Origin: Burkholderia sp. GAS332
GTDB lineage: Bacteria > Pseudomonadota > Gammaproteobacteria > Burkholderiales > Burkholderiaceae
Direction of reading: 5' to 3'
Assembly: GCA_900142905.1 (NCBI GenBank)
Contig: FSRV01000001.1
Span: forward strand, 1,736,001-1,800,000
DNA length: 64,000 nucleotides
Numbering within the stretch: position 1 is the first letter of the stretch; each line of letters begins with the position of its first letter. The notes below the pieces were generated by a model. That model did not search any database. It saw nothing but the letters and a program-made list of their open reading frames with translations, and was not told the DNA's origin. This document shows positions 1-6,736 of this stretch, piece after piece. The position numbers were made by a program, and so were the translations under genes.

Positions 1-135
1 AGCACTCCGACAAGCATTACGCTGCCTGGGACCAATTAGGTCGTGTTTGAGCCCGCACGCTGCGGACTCGTGACGCAACCATAAAGCCAGTGCCCGAATA
101 GCTCCCGGGTGCTCTTGCAAGATCATCCAAAGTTC
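1..135. other. no recognisable gene at left edge
   Basis: I see no convincing coding sequence between the left edge and about position 360. A minus-strand frame of about 97 codons (17-310) is open but resembles no family I know and has no good ribosome binding site. The only clear element is the hairpin at 136-163. Confidence 0.5.
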
Positions 136-163
136 GGGCCGCCTTCGGGTGGCCCTCTTCTTT
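136..163 (+). terminator. rho-independent terminator
   Basis: GGGCCGCC (136-143) pairs with GGTGGCCC (148-155) around a TTCG tetraloop, with one G-T wobble. The pyrimidine-rich tail TCTTCTTT follows. The tail is on the + strand, so it would end a transcript entering from the left of the window. Confidence 0.65.
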
Positions 164-360
164 CGTGCCCCCCGGCGCGAGAACGTGACGACAGCTTAAA
201 TGGTATCCATACACCACGTCCAAGAAGGAATAGCCGTGGTTTGTCCCGTACGCGTAGTTATTAAAACGACGAGATAGGCGGGGGGCCACCAACTTGCGGG
301 TGTTCCGCACTCTGTCGACGCGCTAAATGTATGGATGCACCGCGAGGTCTGCCACGGCGT

Positions 361-451
361 GACGGCATCGAACATCGCACCAGCGGCTGTCGGACTGCGG
401 TCGTCAATGTATTCGTAGATCTACTGGAGTGCCTGCCGCGCATGCGGTCAT
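361..451 (-). pseudogene. decayed ParE-like toxin remnant
   Basis: Just after the antitoxin gene an ATG at 451 begins a reading that soon loses frame. In the neighbouring frame the complement of 361-420 encodes IYEYIDDRSPTAAGAMFDAV, which looks like the central helix region of ParE/RelE toxins (IYxYIxxxSPxAA). An in-frame amber codon at 421-423 sits exactly before it, and the match is lost after 361. So the N-terminus is frameshifted, there is a stop where an aspartate is usual, and the C-terminal half is missing. The family call rests on pattern similarity of about 20 residues plus position next to an antitoxin. Confidence 0.6.
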
Positions 452-454
452 CAC

Positions 455-649
455 TCAATCAGCACGTGTCTTGTCGCGGATCTTCGCGTCTAGCTTGGCT
501 CGGATGCTCGCCATTGCCTCGTCATGTGGAATCGACGGGCGCGGGTCGGCGAGCGAGCGCGCGACCCTGGCGCGGAACCAGCGGTCGTACGCCTCAGCTT
601 CTTCAGCCGTGGCGAATTCGGAAACGAGGGGGTCGAGAGGGGTTCCCAT
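455..649 (-). CDS. RelB/StbD-type antitoxin (stability determinant)
   Basis: A 64-residue acidic protein beginning MGTPLDPLVSEFATAEEAEA and containing YDRWFRARV and DPRPSIPHDEAM. This is the typical pattern of the short stability-determinant antitoxins paired with ParE/RelE toxins. Such antitoxins bind the toxin and repress their own promoter. The gene it should protect against, immediately downstream on the same strand, survives only as a fragment (361-451), so this is probably an orphan antitoxin. The longer 117-codon frame starting at 808 runs through upstream sequence without matching the family, so I chose the ATG at 649. A TATACT hexamer lies a few bases upstream of that ATG and could give a nearly leaderless transcript; this is speculative. 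Confidence 0.75.
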   Translation of the reverse strand: MGTPLDPLVSEFATAEEAEAYDRWFRARVARSLADPRPSIPHDEAMASIRAKLDAKIRDKTRAD

Positions 650-737
650 AAGAGCAGTATAGACCCAGTCCGTTTGCCTGTGCTCGCCAGAAAACACCTC
701 AAAGCACACGCAAACTTGTTCTGCAAAACTAGGACTC

Positions 738-1145
738 TTAGTACTTTTCCCCGGTGAGCCGGTCCACGACATCGGTGAGCATGGCATCAATCTTCGGTTT
801 GATCGCATCCTCTGGCCCGCCGTCCTCGATAGCCTGCATCATTTGCACGGTCTGCGAGGCGATCCACATGAACAAGCCCGCGGCCGGATCGGCGAACGCC
901 TTCGTTTCCTCGGGCAGCAGGTACATGAACATGGCGCGGCCGTAGGGCGTCAGAGCGACGGCTGCACTGGCGGCTCGCGCGTCGCTCTCAATCGCCGGCA
1001 GCGGATTCTGTGCACCATCGTCGCCACTGTGCCACGCGGCGCGCATGAACAGAACACGAGAAGCGAACTGCCTGACGAGGCGGTTTATTTCGGCGTCGGC
1101 GACGAGCGACGGTCGGCGCTGGGCTACGGTGTCAATCTCGTTCAT
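738..1145 (-). CDS. hypothetical protein (135 aa), paralogue of upstream gene
   Basis: Starts at the ATG at 1145, seven bases after a strong GGGAGGA site; the longer frame to 1169 lacks one. The protein (MNEIDTVAQ...) is mostly helical, with INRLVRQFASRVLFM near the N-terminus and a hydrophobic FMYLL...GLFMWI segment near residues 70-95. The preceding gene has LVRRFTTEALDILA and RTAFMWYVEKIL in equivalent places, so the two look like a diverged tandem duplication. The start overlaps the end of the upstream gene by 14 bases, indicating translational coupling. I do not recognise the family. Neighbours are an antitoxin downstream and a retron transcribed divergently. Confidence 0.65.
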   Translation of the reverse strand: MNEIDTVAQRRPSLVADAEINRLVRQFASRVLFMRAAWHSGDDGAQNPLPAIESDARAASAAVALTPYGRAMFMYLLPEETKAFADPAAGLFMWIASQTVQMMQAIEDGGPEDAIKPKIDAMLTDVVDRLTGEKY

Positions 1146-1509
1146 GCGGAATCCTCCCGAGCAGTGCATCGCGCAGGCGCGCGGCGGCGTCCATCTTACC
1201 TTCTAGGATTTTTTCGACGTACCACATGAACGCTGTACGGATGCCGAGCCGGATATCGCCGTTGATTCCGAGGCAGAGCATGACGTGTTGGGCGAGCGCC
1301 ATGCCGTCGGCGTCTGGATAGTGGCCGATCAGGGCGCTACTCGCGCGCCGGCATTCGAAGTCGAGTCGTGCCATGAGGTCCGGGCGGTCGGGCTTGGCGA
1401 GAATGTCCAAGGCTTCTGTAGTGAAGCGGCGGACCAGACGATCCACCACGGCCGGGTCGTTAAGCGGTGAGCGCCCATCGGTCTGGATGTTCTCTCTGGT
1501 GTTGGTCAT
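1132..1509 (-). CDS. hypothetical protein (125 aa), paralogue of downstream gene
   Basis: Begins MTNTRENIQTDG and contains VDRLVRRFTTEALDILA and LGIRTAFMWYVEKILEGKMD, matching the architecture of the next gene (738-1145). No catalytic motif or signal peptide is visible. It starts eight bases after the stop of the 35-residue membrane peptide gene and overlaps the next gene by 14 bases, so three genes form one minus-strand operon. The start at 1509 is chosen because the upstream part of the frame overlaps the small peptide gene. Function unknown; the setting suggests a mobile-element or defence role, which is inference only. Confidence 0.6.
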   Translation of the reverse strand: MTNTRENIQTDGRSPLNDPAVVDRLVRRFTTEALDILAKPDRPDLMARLDFECRRASSALIGHYPDADGMALAQHVMLCLGINGDIRLGIRTAFMWYVEKILEGKMDAAARLRDALLGRIPHERD

Positions 1510-1516
1510 GTGTCGC

Positions 1517-1624
1517 TCAGGTCCAGAAGTGCCGAAGCAGCGCTTCTGCAAGGGCAATGGCGACGCCCACAGCGTACAACCTGCGTGTCATACGGTGCTC
1601 GAAAGCTTCGATTGCGGAATGCAT
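1517..1624 (-). CDS. 35-residue membrane peptide
   Basis: A short ORF (MHSAIEAFEHRMTRRLYAVG...) with one hydrophobic segment, YAVGVAIALAEALL, after a basic RMTRR stretch, giving a predicted single membrane span with cytoplasmic N-terminus. A clear GAGGAG lies seven bases before the ATG, and the next gene starts eight bases after the stop. The size and shape recall small holin-like or toxic peptides, but nothing in the sequence proves that. It is the first gene of a three-gene operon. Confidence 0.5.
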   Translation of the reverse strand: MHSAIEAFEHRMTRRLYAVGVAIALAEALLRHFWT

Positions 1625-1821
1625 CGCCTGACTCCTCGTTTCGACTGGCTCAGCCGTGTTAGATACAACATACAAGGAAAAGGGCGCCGCGGACATACGA
1701 AACTCTAGTAGCGGCCAAGCGGGGCGGCGCGACGCTCGACCGGTGTCAGACGTTTTGGCGGCAGGAACTGGGGTGCTTTGGGCTATCTGCGAGGGAGGCG
1801 TTAATGTAGGCGACCGGTGTG

Positions 1822-1851
1822 TTGACAATGTGAGTTCGCGCAAGCGATACT
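1822..1851 (+). promoter_or_regulatory. sigma70-type promoter of the retron
   Basis: TTGACA (1822-1827), an 18-base spacer, then GATACT (1846-1851). Transcription would start near 1858, exactly at the 5' end of the a1 arm of the retron RNA, which supports both calls. Confidence 0.7.
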
Positions 1852-1857
1852 CACCGC

Positions 1858-2021
1858 GTTCTTTACGCGAATATAGCTTTGTCGGTCGTGAAGCTTAGTC
1901 GGGTGTTTAGCCAGACTCTATTTCATTGCTTGGACTTATTCCGCAGCTAAGGTCTGCGGCCCTCCAGTCGGTGCTCCTTACGGTCCGCAGCCCTTATCTG
2001 CGGCTGGTTCAGGTAAAGAAC
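1858..2021 (+). ncRNA. retron msr-msd RNA
   Basis: Three hallmarks fit a retron non-coding RNA. The first nine bases, GTTCTTTAC (1858-1866, a1), are the exact reverse complement of GTAAAGAAC (2013-2021, a2). A TATAGC motif just inside a1 offers the priming guanosine, G1876. The 3' half contains CCGCAGCTAAGGTCTGCGG (1941-1959) and CCGCAGCCCTTATCTGCGG (1985-2003), which pair with each other over 17 of 19 positions around a 25-base loop, as expected for the msd hairpin. The RNA precedes the effector and reverse transcriptase genes, the order seen in retron Eco1 (Ec86). msr stem-loops between 1880 and 1940 are only weakly visible (AGTC/GACT at 1897-1917). The exact msDNA ends cannot be told from sequence. 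Confidence 0.85.
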
Positions 2022-2027
2022 ATTTTT

Positions 2028-2969
2028 ATGCAAGCAGACCCTCGACTTTTGCTGCTTTCCAATGTTGAAGTTGCTTCTAGTCGGGTCGAGTTCTGCGATA
2101 GTCCAATCGTTCTGCTTTGCGGTGGGCGTGTAGGACAGGAGGATGGTACGGATAACCCGGACCTGCCAGTTGCGTCATTGCGACATGCAATTACCCGTTC
2201 CTCTGTTGACTACGAAATCTTTAGGCCGGAAGAGATTACGTCTTGGCAAGTCGATGGGGTATTTCAGAATCTAATGGATTTTGAGGCCGACTTGGCAAGT
2301 ATTTGCTCCTTGGTCGTCGTCATTCTGGAAAGCCCGGGATCTCTGGTTGAACTCGGCGCGTTTTCTCAGCTTCCCGATTTTCGGGGAAAAATCATTGCGA
2401 TAACATCAAGCGAATTTGTTAATAAGAATTCATTTATCAATCTCGGAATTTTGCGATTTATTAAGGAGATTGACAATTCTCGCGTTAAAAGTTATCCGTG
2501 GAACATTGATGATCCAGCGAAAATAGAACAAGACACGGTGAATGATGTTATTTCCGACCTGAAGGGCGAGCTGGAGAAGCTTGATAAAAGTCAAACTTTT
2601 AAGGTGCATTCGCGGTCGCATGTGATGGTGCTGATTTGTGAAATCATCAGGCTATTCGTCGCACTGAAAGAGGGCGAGATAATAGAATACCTCGAAATCT
2701 TTGGCGTGCGCTTAAGCAAGAAAGAATTGCGGAGCAAATTCTTTTTGCTTGAGCGGTTTAAACTTATAAAAAAAGTGACGTACAGCGATTCGGATTTCTA
2801 TATGCGAACCGATGAAACGTACCATAAAATTCGATTGTCGCTAAAGAACCCGCAGCCGCAAGATGCTCTTCGAGTTGAGGCTCAGTGCCTCGCGTATTAT
2901 GATGCAGACGGTAAGCAAAAACACCGTCAAAAAGCGATTGCAGAGGCTAAACGTGGAGCCGGAGCATGA
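2028..2969 (+). CDS. retron effector, nucleoside deoxyribosyltransferase-like
   Basis: A 313-residue protein resembling the effector of retron Eco1/Ec86 (the STM3845, or retron St85, family). IVLLCGG at about residues 27-33 and VVVILESPGSLVELGAFS at 96-113 form the NDT-like fold; E101 and E109 are candidate catalytic or substrate-binding acids. KNSFINLGILRFIKEI follows. The C-terminal 120 residues look like a winged-helix DNA-binding part. In this family the effector is held inactive by RT-msDNA and is released on phage attack to hydrolyse nucleotides. The ATG at 2028 is preferred over the TTG at 1926, because the latter lies inside the msr-msd RNA. It overlaps the RT start by four bases (ATGA). 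The A+T-rich codon use is unlike that of the core genes. Confidence 0.88.
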   Translation: MQADPRLLLLSNVEVASSRVEFCDSPIVLLCGGRVGQEDGTDNPDLPVASLRHAITRSSVDYEIFRPEEITSWQVDGVFQNLMDFEADLASICSLVVVILESPGSLVELGAFSQLPDFRGKIIAITSSEFVNKNSFINLGILRFIKEIDNSRVKSYPWNIDDPAKIEQDTVNDVISDLKGELEKLDKSQTFKVHSRSHVMVLICEIIRLFVALKEGEIIEYLEIFGVRLSKKELRSKFFLLERFKLIKKVTYSDSDFYMRTDETYHKIRLSLKNPQPQDALRVEAQCLAYYDADGKQKHRQKAIAEAKRGAGA

Positions 2970-3907
2970 CTATCGCGCTTCGTAAGGAGTTGCAGGAGTC
3001 GCTCGGCCTTAGTGAGGCTCAGTTAAATAGACTCATTTTGCGCGCTCCGCATACGTATAAGGTATATACCATCCCCAAAAGGACGGGCGGCGTCCGTGTC
3101 ATCGCTCAACCGGCGCAAGAGACGAAGTTTATTCAAAATTGGCTAATAAAGCGAGTGTTTGGCGAGTTGCCGGTGCATAGCTGTGCGACGGCTTATCAGG
3201 CTGGTTCGAGCATCAAGAAAAATGCCGCCGCCCACAAAGATCATCAATATTTGGCCAAATTTGATTTCAAGGATTTTTTTACTTCAATTAAGGCTGACGA
3301 CTTGGTTGCTCATATGAGCCGTCATCTCGCGGGCTTATTGTCAAGATCAGAAATTCTGGATGCGGCACGAATCTCAAGCATTCAGCAAAGGCAGTCGGAG
3401 AGCTTGTGTTTAAGTATTGGCGCACCTAGTTCACCTTTGCTGTCGAATTCGGTAATGTTTGAGTTTGATTCATTGGTTAGCAATTGGTGTGTTGATCGAG
3501 GTATTATTTATACTCGCTACGCTGACGACATGACGTTTTCGACAAACAGAAAAGGGCGGTCGGGCGAAATTGAAGAATTTATTAGAAATATTGCACGGGG
3601 GCTAGACTACCCTCGGTTGCGGTTCAATTCGAAGAAGACGGTGTTTTTATCAAAAAAACATCAGCGGCGAATTACAGGGATTATTTTAAATAACGACGGT
3701 GAGCTATCGCTAGGGCGTGATCGGAAGCGGGAGATCAAAGCGTTGGTGCATAAGTTTACCTGTGACGAGCTTCCGGGTGAGGAGGTCTACAGGTTGCAGG
3801 GGCTGCTTGGGTTCGCATTAGACGTCGAGCCTACGTTCTTGCAAGCACTCAACGTAAAATATTCGGACCAGGTGATTGAAACGATTCTGTCGATAAGAAA
3901 AGAGTGA
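2966..3907 (+). CDS. ret: retron reverse transcriptase
   Basis: A 313-residue RNA-directed DNA polymerase of the retron St85/Ec86 type. Visible motifs are NAAAH (86-90, the retron NAxxH box), FDFKDFF (99-105, motif A), GAPSSPLLSN (motif B), YADD (185-188, the catalytic motif C) and RRITG (retron VTG-type motif, with Ile for Val). The enzyme would prime from the 2'-OH of the branching G in the upstream msr and copy the msd to make msDNA. Length is normal for a minimal retron RT. Its ATG overlaps the effector stop, so the two are translationally coupled and share the promoter at 1822. Together with the RNA and effector this is an intact three-part retron. Confidence 0.93.
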   Translation: MTIALRKELQESLGLSEAQLNRLILRAPHTYKVYTIPKRTGGVRVIAQPAQETKFIQNWLIKRVFGELPVHSCATAYQAGSSIKKNAAAHKDHQYLAKFDFKDFFTSIKADDLVAHMSRHLAGLLSRSEILDAARISSIQQRQSESLCLSIGAPSSPLLSNSVMFEFDSLVSNWCVDRGIIYTRYADDMTFSTNRKGRSGEIEEFIRNIARGLDYPRLRFNSKKTVFLSKKHQRRITGIILNNDGELSLGRDRKREIKALVHKFTCDELPGEEVYRLQGLLGFALDVEPTFLQALNVKYSDQVIETILSIRKE

Positions 3908-3973
3908 GTGGAATTGTTGTCGCAATTCGGACGAGTCACTCTCTAGCTTATTCCCAGCGATTCCGGAAATTCG

Positions 3974-4213
3974 GTGTGCTCGGTCAACGCCGACGAGCAC
4001 CCTTTGATGAAGCGGTTTCACAGGCCAGGGGACGAAAAGCGGTCGGTTGTGATCGTAGCGCCGAGCGCGTACGACGACTGGCTAAATTGCCGCGGCACCG
4101 ACGAGGCTCGGTCGTTCCTGAACCTTTATCCGGCCGAAGATATGGCGACGCAAGCTGCGCCATTACCACCGCGAAAGCCGGCGGCCGCAATGCCATGTCT
4201 TGATTTCGACTGA
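3974..4213 (+). pseudogene. C-terminal fragment of SRAP (YedK/HMCES-like) protein
   Basis: The reading from 3974 gives VNADEHPLMKRFHRPGDEKR, SVVIVAPSAYDDWL and a tail with EARSFLNLYPAEDM and PLPPRKP. This is the usual last third of SOS-response-associated peptidases, which crosslink to abasic sites in single-stranded DNA. The catalytic Cys2 and the N-terminal two-thirds are missing, and an in-frame stop lies at 3944-3946. The fragment begins only 67 bases after the retron RT stop, as if arrival of the retron segment removed the rest. Not expected to be functional. Confidence 0.8.
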
Positions 4214-4428
4214 CCATCCATCGAAGCCCGCAAGATGAAGCAGTGGCGGGGCCTACGTTGCGGAAAAAGGGGCATAATTTGGTTCCAGATGGCTGCGAGC
4301 AAGATTGCCTTCGGCGATGCAGTTGCTGGATGCGGCGAGGGAAGGGCATACGCCAAAAGTCGCGAAGCAAATCGCTGGAGCGGCCAGATTGACCAACTAC
4401 ATAATCTTAAGATTAAACGGGGTGGTGG
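4214..4428. other. short gap without a clear gene
   Basis: Several short frames are open here but none resembles a known protein or has a convincing ribosome binding site. A weak TTGACC (4389-4394) with an ATTAAA 17 bases on (4412-4417) could be a promoter for the next gene. Confidence 0.4.
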
Positions 4429-4878
4429 ATGGGATTCCTATTTTTCTGGCTGATCTGGATGGTGGTCAACGCGCTCATTGCGAGTTCCAAGAACCGCAGC
4501 ACGATCGGATGGGTCCTGCTTTCCATACCGTTCGGGCTTATCGCAACCTTGGTGCTCGCCTGCCTCCCAAAGTTGCAAGAGGAAGGAAGCGTTGCGGCAA
4601 GGTCGGTTGCAGAGCAGACGAAGGTTTGTCCGCGTTGCGCAGAGACTGTCAAGGCTGCGGCGATGGTCTGTCGGTTTTGCAATCACGAGTTCGACCCTGC
4701 GACCGTTCCGCCACCCGCTCAATATCCGTGGGAAATGGTCGAGGACTTCGGAAACGGCTATGGCGTTTTCATGTATAAACACGCCAAGCTGGTCTACACG
4801 AACAGGGGCGTGAAATGGAAGGGCAGCACATATGACAGCCCAGCTCAGGCAATCGGTGCGGTAGACGCGTATTCCTGA
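4429..4878 (+). CDS. zinc-ribbon membrane protein
   Basis: 149 residues. The N-terminus has two hydrophobic segments (about residues 3-17 and 27-45) separated by a short polar turn, predicting a membrane hairpin. It is followed by a four-cysteine zinc ribbon, CPRC (67-70) and CRFC (81-84), of the zinc-ribbon type seen on many bacterial membrane proteins. The C-terminal 60 residues are polar, with VFMYKHAKLVYTNRGVKWKG. The G-rich GGGGTGGTGG just before the ATG may serve as ribosome binding site. No partner is obvious. The role is unknown. Confidence 0.7.
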   Translation: MGFLFFWLIWMVVNALIASSKNRSTIGWVLLSIPFGLIATLVLACLPKLQEEGSVAARSVAEQTKVCPRCAETVKAAAMVCRFCNHEFDPATVPPPAQYPWEMVEDFGNGYGVFMYKHAKLVYTNRGVKWKGSTYDSPAQAIGAVDAYS

Positions 4879-4891
4879 ACGCTAGGATCGC

Positions 4892-5026
4892 ATGTTTCGA
4901 GCTGTTGACGACGTTTGGCGCGGCGATCCAGCGACGGAAGTAGCGGCGCGGTTCGCGGGGGTTACTCGGGTTTGGATTAGCAGGCGGCAACTGAGCGCTA
5001 ACCTATCAGTGCGACGCTTGGATTGA
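4892..5026 (+). CDS. possible 44-residue HTH peptide or remnant
   Basis: The frame from ATG 4892 encodes MFRAVDDVWRGDPATEVAAR followed by FAGVTRVWISRRQL, a sequence with helix-turn-helix character like the start of some transposase or regulator HTH domains (xxVAxxFGVSRxWVSRR). An AGGA lies four bases before the ATG. It may be a small regulator of the downstream pair or a leftover of a transposase; the call is weak. Confidence 0.35.
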   Translation: MFRAVDDVWRGDPATEVAARFAGVTRVWISRRQLSANLSVRRLD

Positions 5027-5047
5027 GATCGCAGGCAGGTAATAAAA

Positions 5048-5533
5048 ATGGATTTTACGTCGCTGACAGACGACAATCTTGACGACATGCGGGCGACCGC
5101 AAAGATCATCGACAACCCGAGCGCACGGTGGGTCCCCAAAGGTGGACACAAGGAAAAAAATCTCACCCTGACGGCCGAGCGCGATCCGTCGGAAAAGTAC
5201 CGGGTATTCGTCCGGATCTCGGTGTCTAACCAATCGGTGTTTTCCGCGGGCCTCGTCCGGATCTATCCATCCGGTGAAACCCTCGTTCTTCTGCGATACA
5301 ACGGCGGCTACCATCCCCATCGCAACGTTATTGAACGCAACAAGGTTCCGGCTGTCTGCCACAGACATATCGCCACTTCCCGTTACATCCGCGCAGGATA
5401 CGACGCCGATGGTTACGCGGAACCCATTGCCGACTACAATTCAGTCGAAGGTGCTTTTGAGTGCCTTTGCCGGGACTGCGGGATTGAACGCCCGGAGCCC
5501 GATACGCAGCAAGTTACTTTGAACTTCGACTAA
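5048..5533 (+). CDS. DUF6978-like protein
   Basis: A 161-residue soluble protein. The C-terminal half has a shape I associate with DUF6978 proteins: a beta-rich core with LLRYNGGYHPHRNVIERNKV, then CHRHIATSRYIRAGYDADGY, and a terminal helix GAFECLCRDCGI. The conserved histidines and tyrosines suggest a nucleic-acid-related role, but no enzymatic motif is certain. The stop codon overlaps the start of the next gene (TAATG at 5531-5535), so the two proteins are made together. DUF6978 and DUF1828 genes are, to my knowledge, often neighbours. The family assignment is from memory of the pattern, not a search. Confidence 0.6.
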   Translation: MDFTSLTDDNLDDMRATAKIIDNPSARWVPKGGHKEKNLTLTAERDPSEKYRVFVRISVSNQSVFSAGLVRIYPSGETLVLLRYNGGYHPHRNVIERNKVPAVCHRHIATSRYIRAGYDADGYAEPIADYNSVEGAFECLCRDCGIERPEPDTQQVTLNFD

Positions 5534-6318
5534 TGATCCTTCAAGACGCGCCGACGACCATAAAACGACTGCTATGTGAGTCGTGGTGCTCCGAACTCGA
5601 TGTGGCCGAGGACGGTGACTCGTTGCGCCTGTCGATGCCGTTTGTAGAGCCCGATGGCGACTACGTTACGGTATGGCTTCGTCAAACGCTCGGCGGATGG
5701 AGGCTGGAGGACGCCGGCACGACTCTGATGCGTGTTTCCTATGATTCGGACGTCGCAGCCCTGATGCGCGGCCCCCGAAAGGTCATGCTCGATAGAATGT
5801 TGTCGGAATATGGAGCCAGACTGGATGACGATGGACAGGTCATTGCCGAAGCCCCGGAAGTGGATCTCGGGCCAGCGTTGCTACGCTACGGCCAAGCCGT
5901 ATTGCGTGCCAACGAAGTGCGGTCGTGGTCAAAAGCGAGAGTGGCTTCGACATTCTTCGAGGATCTCCGGCTGAACCTAGTAGATATCGTAGGAGTCGAC
6001 CGGGTGCTGCAAAACTACAAAGTGCCTGACGTGCCGGCCGCCGACGATTATCTGGTCGATTTTGCGATCAGCGGGGCGCCCGAGCCGCTCTTCGTATTCG
6101 GCGTCCCATCGAAGGATCGGGCGCGCCTTACGACGATCGTGCTTCAGCACATCGAGCAGTATGTGGAAAGATTTAATTCGATAGTTGTTTTCCAAAATGC
6201 GAGTGAGATCGGGAACGCCGACCTTCGGAGGCTGATGAACGCCGCGAACGACATGATCGACTCCGTTGACGCGAAGGATGCGCTGGCAAAGAAAATCAAA
6301 CACCGATTGGCAGCCTAG
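5533..6318 (+). CDS. DUF1828/DUF1829 protein
   Basis: 261 residues in two parts. Residues 1-95 match a DUF1828-type domain (VWLRQTLGGWRLEDAGTTL, then LMRGPRKVMLDRMLSEYG). Residues about 130-250 match a DUF1829-type domain (VASTFFEDLRLNLVDI, the VDFAIS and PLFVFGVPSK strands, then IVVFQNASEIG). The second half resembles a restriction-endonuclease-like fold, in which D and K residues on adjacent strands could be catalytic; this is an inference. It is coupled to the DUF6978-like gene by a one-base overlap and followed by a terminator at 6342. The pair has the form of a two-gene toxin-antitoxin or defence module. Confidence 0.65.
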   Translation: MILQDAPTTIKRLLCESWCSELDVAEDGDSLRLSMPFVEPDGDYVTVWLRQTLGGWRLEDAGTTLMRVSYDSDVAALMRGPRKVMLDRMLSEYGARLDDDGQVIAEAPEVDLGPALLRYGQAVLRANEVRSWSKARVASTFFEDLRLNLVDIVGVDRVLQNYKVPDVPAADDYLVDFAISGAPEPLFVFGVPSKDRARLTTIVLQHIEQYVERFNSIVVFQNASEIGNADLRRLMNAANDMIDSVDAKDALAKKIKHRLAA

Positions 6319-6341
6319 CGGTTGCCGCACTGCCTCACAAG

Positions 6342-6364
6342 GCCCCGCCCCGAGCGGGGCTTTT
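6342..6364 (+). terminator. rho-independent terminator after DUF1828 gene
   Basis: GCCCCG pairs with CGGGGC around a short C/G-rich loop and is followed by TTTTC, 24 bases after the stop codon at 6318. It ends the + strand operon and separates it from the convergent minus-strand operon. Confidence 0.75.
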
Positions 6365-6442
6365 CATTGGTGCTGGAGCAGACGCCAGCCGCTGGCTATC
6401 TCGGGGTCTATGGCGCGACTGGGAGGAGTGAGCTAGAAGGGC

Positions 6443-6736
6443 TTAATGGCTCATGAAGCCGGTGCCGCGCCGCGGCGGCTCGATCTTGCCGCTCCCGCCC
6501 TGCATGGCCTGGACCATCAAGCGCACGCGCTCGTCGTCGCGCTCGCGCTGGAGCGCGGCATGGTCGACCGAGCAACGCGCGGTACGATCCGCCCGACGCA
6601 CTGCCCACCATATGTACAGCAGGCCTGGCAAGAGCCAGCACAGGCACAGGAAGAGCGCGACCGGCACCGACAGGGGGTCGTAGGTGTGCGATGTCTGTTT
6701 CTGGCAGACCGGGCAGAACTGCATGCGCGTTTTCAT
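6443..6736 (-). CDS. CPVC-containing single-span membrane protein
   Basis: 97 residues. A CPVC pair (C8, C11) is followed by one strong membrane span at about residues 24-46 (VALFLCLCWLLPGLLYIWW). The C-terminal tail is basic and polar, with a Q/R-rich helix. GGAG lies seven bases before the ATG, and the start overlaps the stop of the upstream 46-residue ORF (ATGA), so it is third in a coupled operon. It shares the idea of a cysteine pair beside a membrane segment with the protein at 4429, but in the opposite order. Function unknown. Confidence 0.6.
   Translation of the reverse strand: MKTRMQFCPVCQKQTSHTYDPLSVPVALFLCLCWLLPGLLYIWWAVRRADRTARCSVDHAALQRERDDERVRLMVQAMQGGSGKIEPPRRGTGFMSH

Noticed and set aside
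17..310. 97-codon minus-strand ORF at the left edge
   Set aside because: No family resemblance and no ribosome binding site; it runs through a hairpin that looks like a terminator.
1926..2027. TTG start giving a 347-residue retron effector
   Set aside because: The extra 34 residues would be translated from the msr-msd RNA itself and do not resemble the effector family; ATG 2028 fits the family length.
3904..4203. Small ORF starting at the RT stop (99 codons)
   Set aside because: The neighbouring frame matches the SRAP C-terminus, so this reading is an out-of-frame shadow.
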